A DNA stretch of 6,059 nucleotides from NCBI GenBank assembly GCA_964535305.1, contig CAZHTF010000125.1, forward strand, positions 1 through 6,059. The letters run 5' to 3'. The translations under genes were made by a program, and so were the position numbers. The stretch is from CAZHTF01 sp964535305 (GTDB lineage: Bacteria > Planctomycetota > Phycisphaerae > UBA1845 > Fen-1342). Under the pieces are notes generated by a model, which was not told where the DNA came from, did not search any database, and saw only the letters and a list, made by a program, of their open reading frames with translations. Position 1 is the first letter of the stretch. Every line of letters begins with the position of its first letter. Positions 5,938 to 6,059 of this stretch are shown piece by piece.

Positions 5938-6059
5938 GCGGCGGGTTGACGCCGGTCAGATCGCTGACCGAGACATCCGCCGCCTTGCGGTTCTCGCGTT
6001 GAATGGCGTCGTAGACTTCCTTGCGGTGCACCGCGATCTCTGAGGGCGCAACAATGCCC
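5912..6059 (-). CDS. csrA: CsrA/RsmA RNA-binding translational regulator (C-terminal part)
   Basis: The visible 48 codons begin inside the protein and end at TGA (5914-5912); the N-terminus lies beyond the right edge. CsrA is a small homodimeric cytoplasmic protein that binds GGA motifs in mRNA leaders and usually blocks translation. The segment starts GIVAPSEIAVHRKEVYDAIQ, which matches the fourth and fifth beta strands and the start of the C-terminal helix (consensus GIxAPxxVxVHRxEVYxxIQ). It includes the Arg of VHR, equivalent to E. coli Arg44 and important for RNA contact. A tail of about 25 residues follows, rich in Asp, Pro and Arg, so the protein is longer than the 61-residue E. coli form. 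It lies 135 bases upstream of two flagellin genes on the same strand, echoing the fliW-csrA-hag cluster of Bacillus. The short length is only because of the window edge. Confidence 0.88.
   Translation of the reverse strand, partial: GIVAPSEIAVHRKEVYDAIQRENRKAADVSVSDLTGVNPPPARDVKRR

Noticed and set aside
1..6059. CRISPR array, insertion sequence, tRNA or rRNA
   Set aside because: No regularly spaced repeats, transposase sequence, terminal inverted repeats, tRNA-like folds or rRNA motifs were seen; the window is nearly filled by four ordinary genes.

Overview
This GC-rich bacterial window carries four protein genes. One runs on the + strand: an adenylate cyclase cut by the left edge. Three run on the - strand: csrA, cut by the right edge, followed in transcription order by two tandem flagellin genes. 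The flagellins have the N- and C-terminal sequences and the diverged middle that I associate with Planctomycetota. With the GC content and the large CHASE2-type cyclase, a planctomycete is my best guess. This is inference from family resemblance, not a database result.

Left part (1-2408, +): a membrane-bound class III nucleotide cyclase with a CHASE2-type extracytoplasmic sensor, three membrane helices and an intact catalytic domain. Its reading frame is open from base 3, so the true start lies outside the window. The sensor carries an unusual helical insert of about 140 residues. The cyclase and the nearer flagellin gene converge. A long hairpin at 2444-2484 lies between them and is fully paired only in the flagellin-side (-) transcript, so it looks mainly like the flagellin terminator.

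Middle and right part (2543-5776, -): two full-length flagellins of 472 and 470 residues, colinear over most of their length and about half identical in the first 100 residues, clearly an old tandem duplication. The 402-base gap between them (3962-4363) is noncoding. It holds a GC-rich palindrome just after the upstream gene's stop, a sigma-28-like promoter with correct spacing, and a predicted leader of about 113 nt with two perfect 7-bp hairpins and GGA motifs. The other flagellin has a very strong Shine-Dalgarno sequence that can sit in the loop of a 5-bp hairpin.

Right edge (5912-6059, -): the C-terminal 48 residues of CsrA, the RNA-binding translational regulator. In Bacillus and relatives, CsrA represses flagellin translation by covering the flagellin ribosome binding site, and FliW counteracts it. 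Here csrA directly precedes two flagellin genes whose ribosome binding sites contain GGA motifs. The window therefore looks like a flagellar filament module with built-in post-transcriptional control. A fliW gene just beyond the right edge would fit but cannot be seen.
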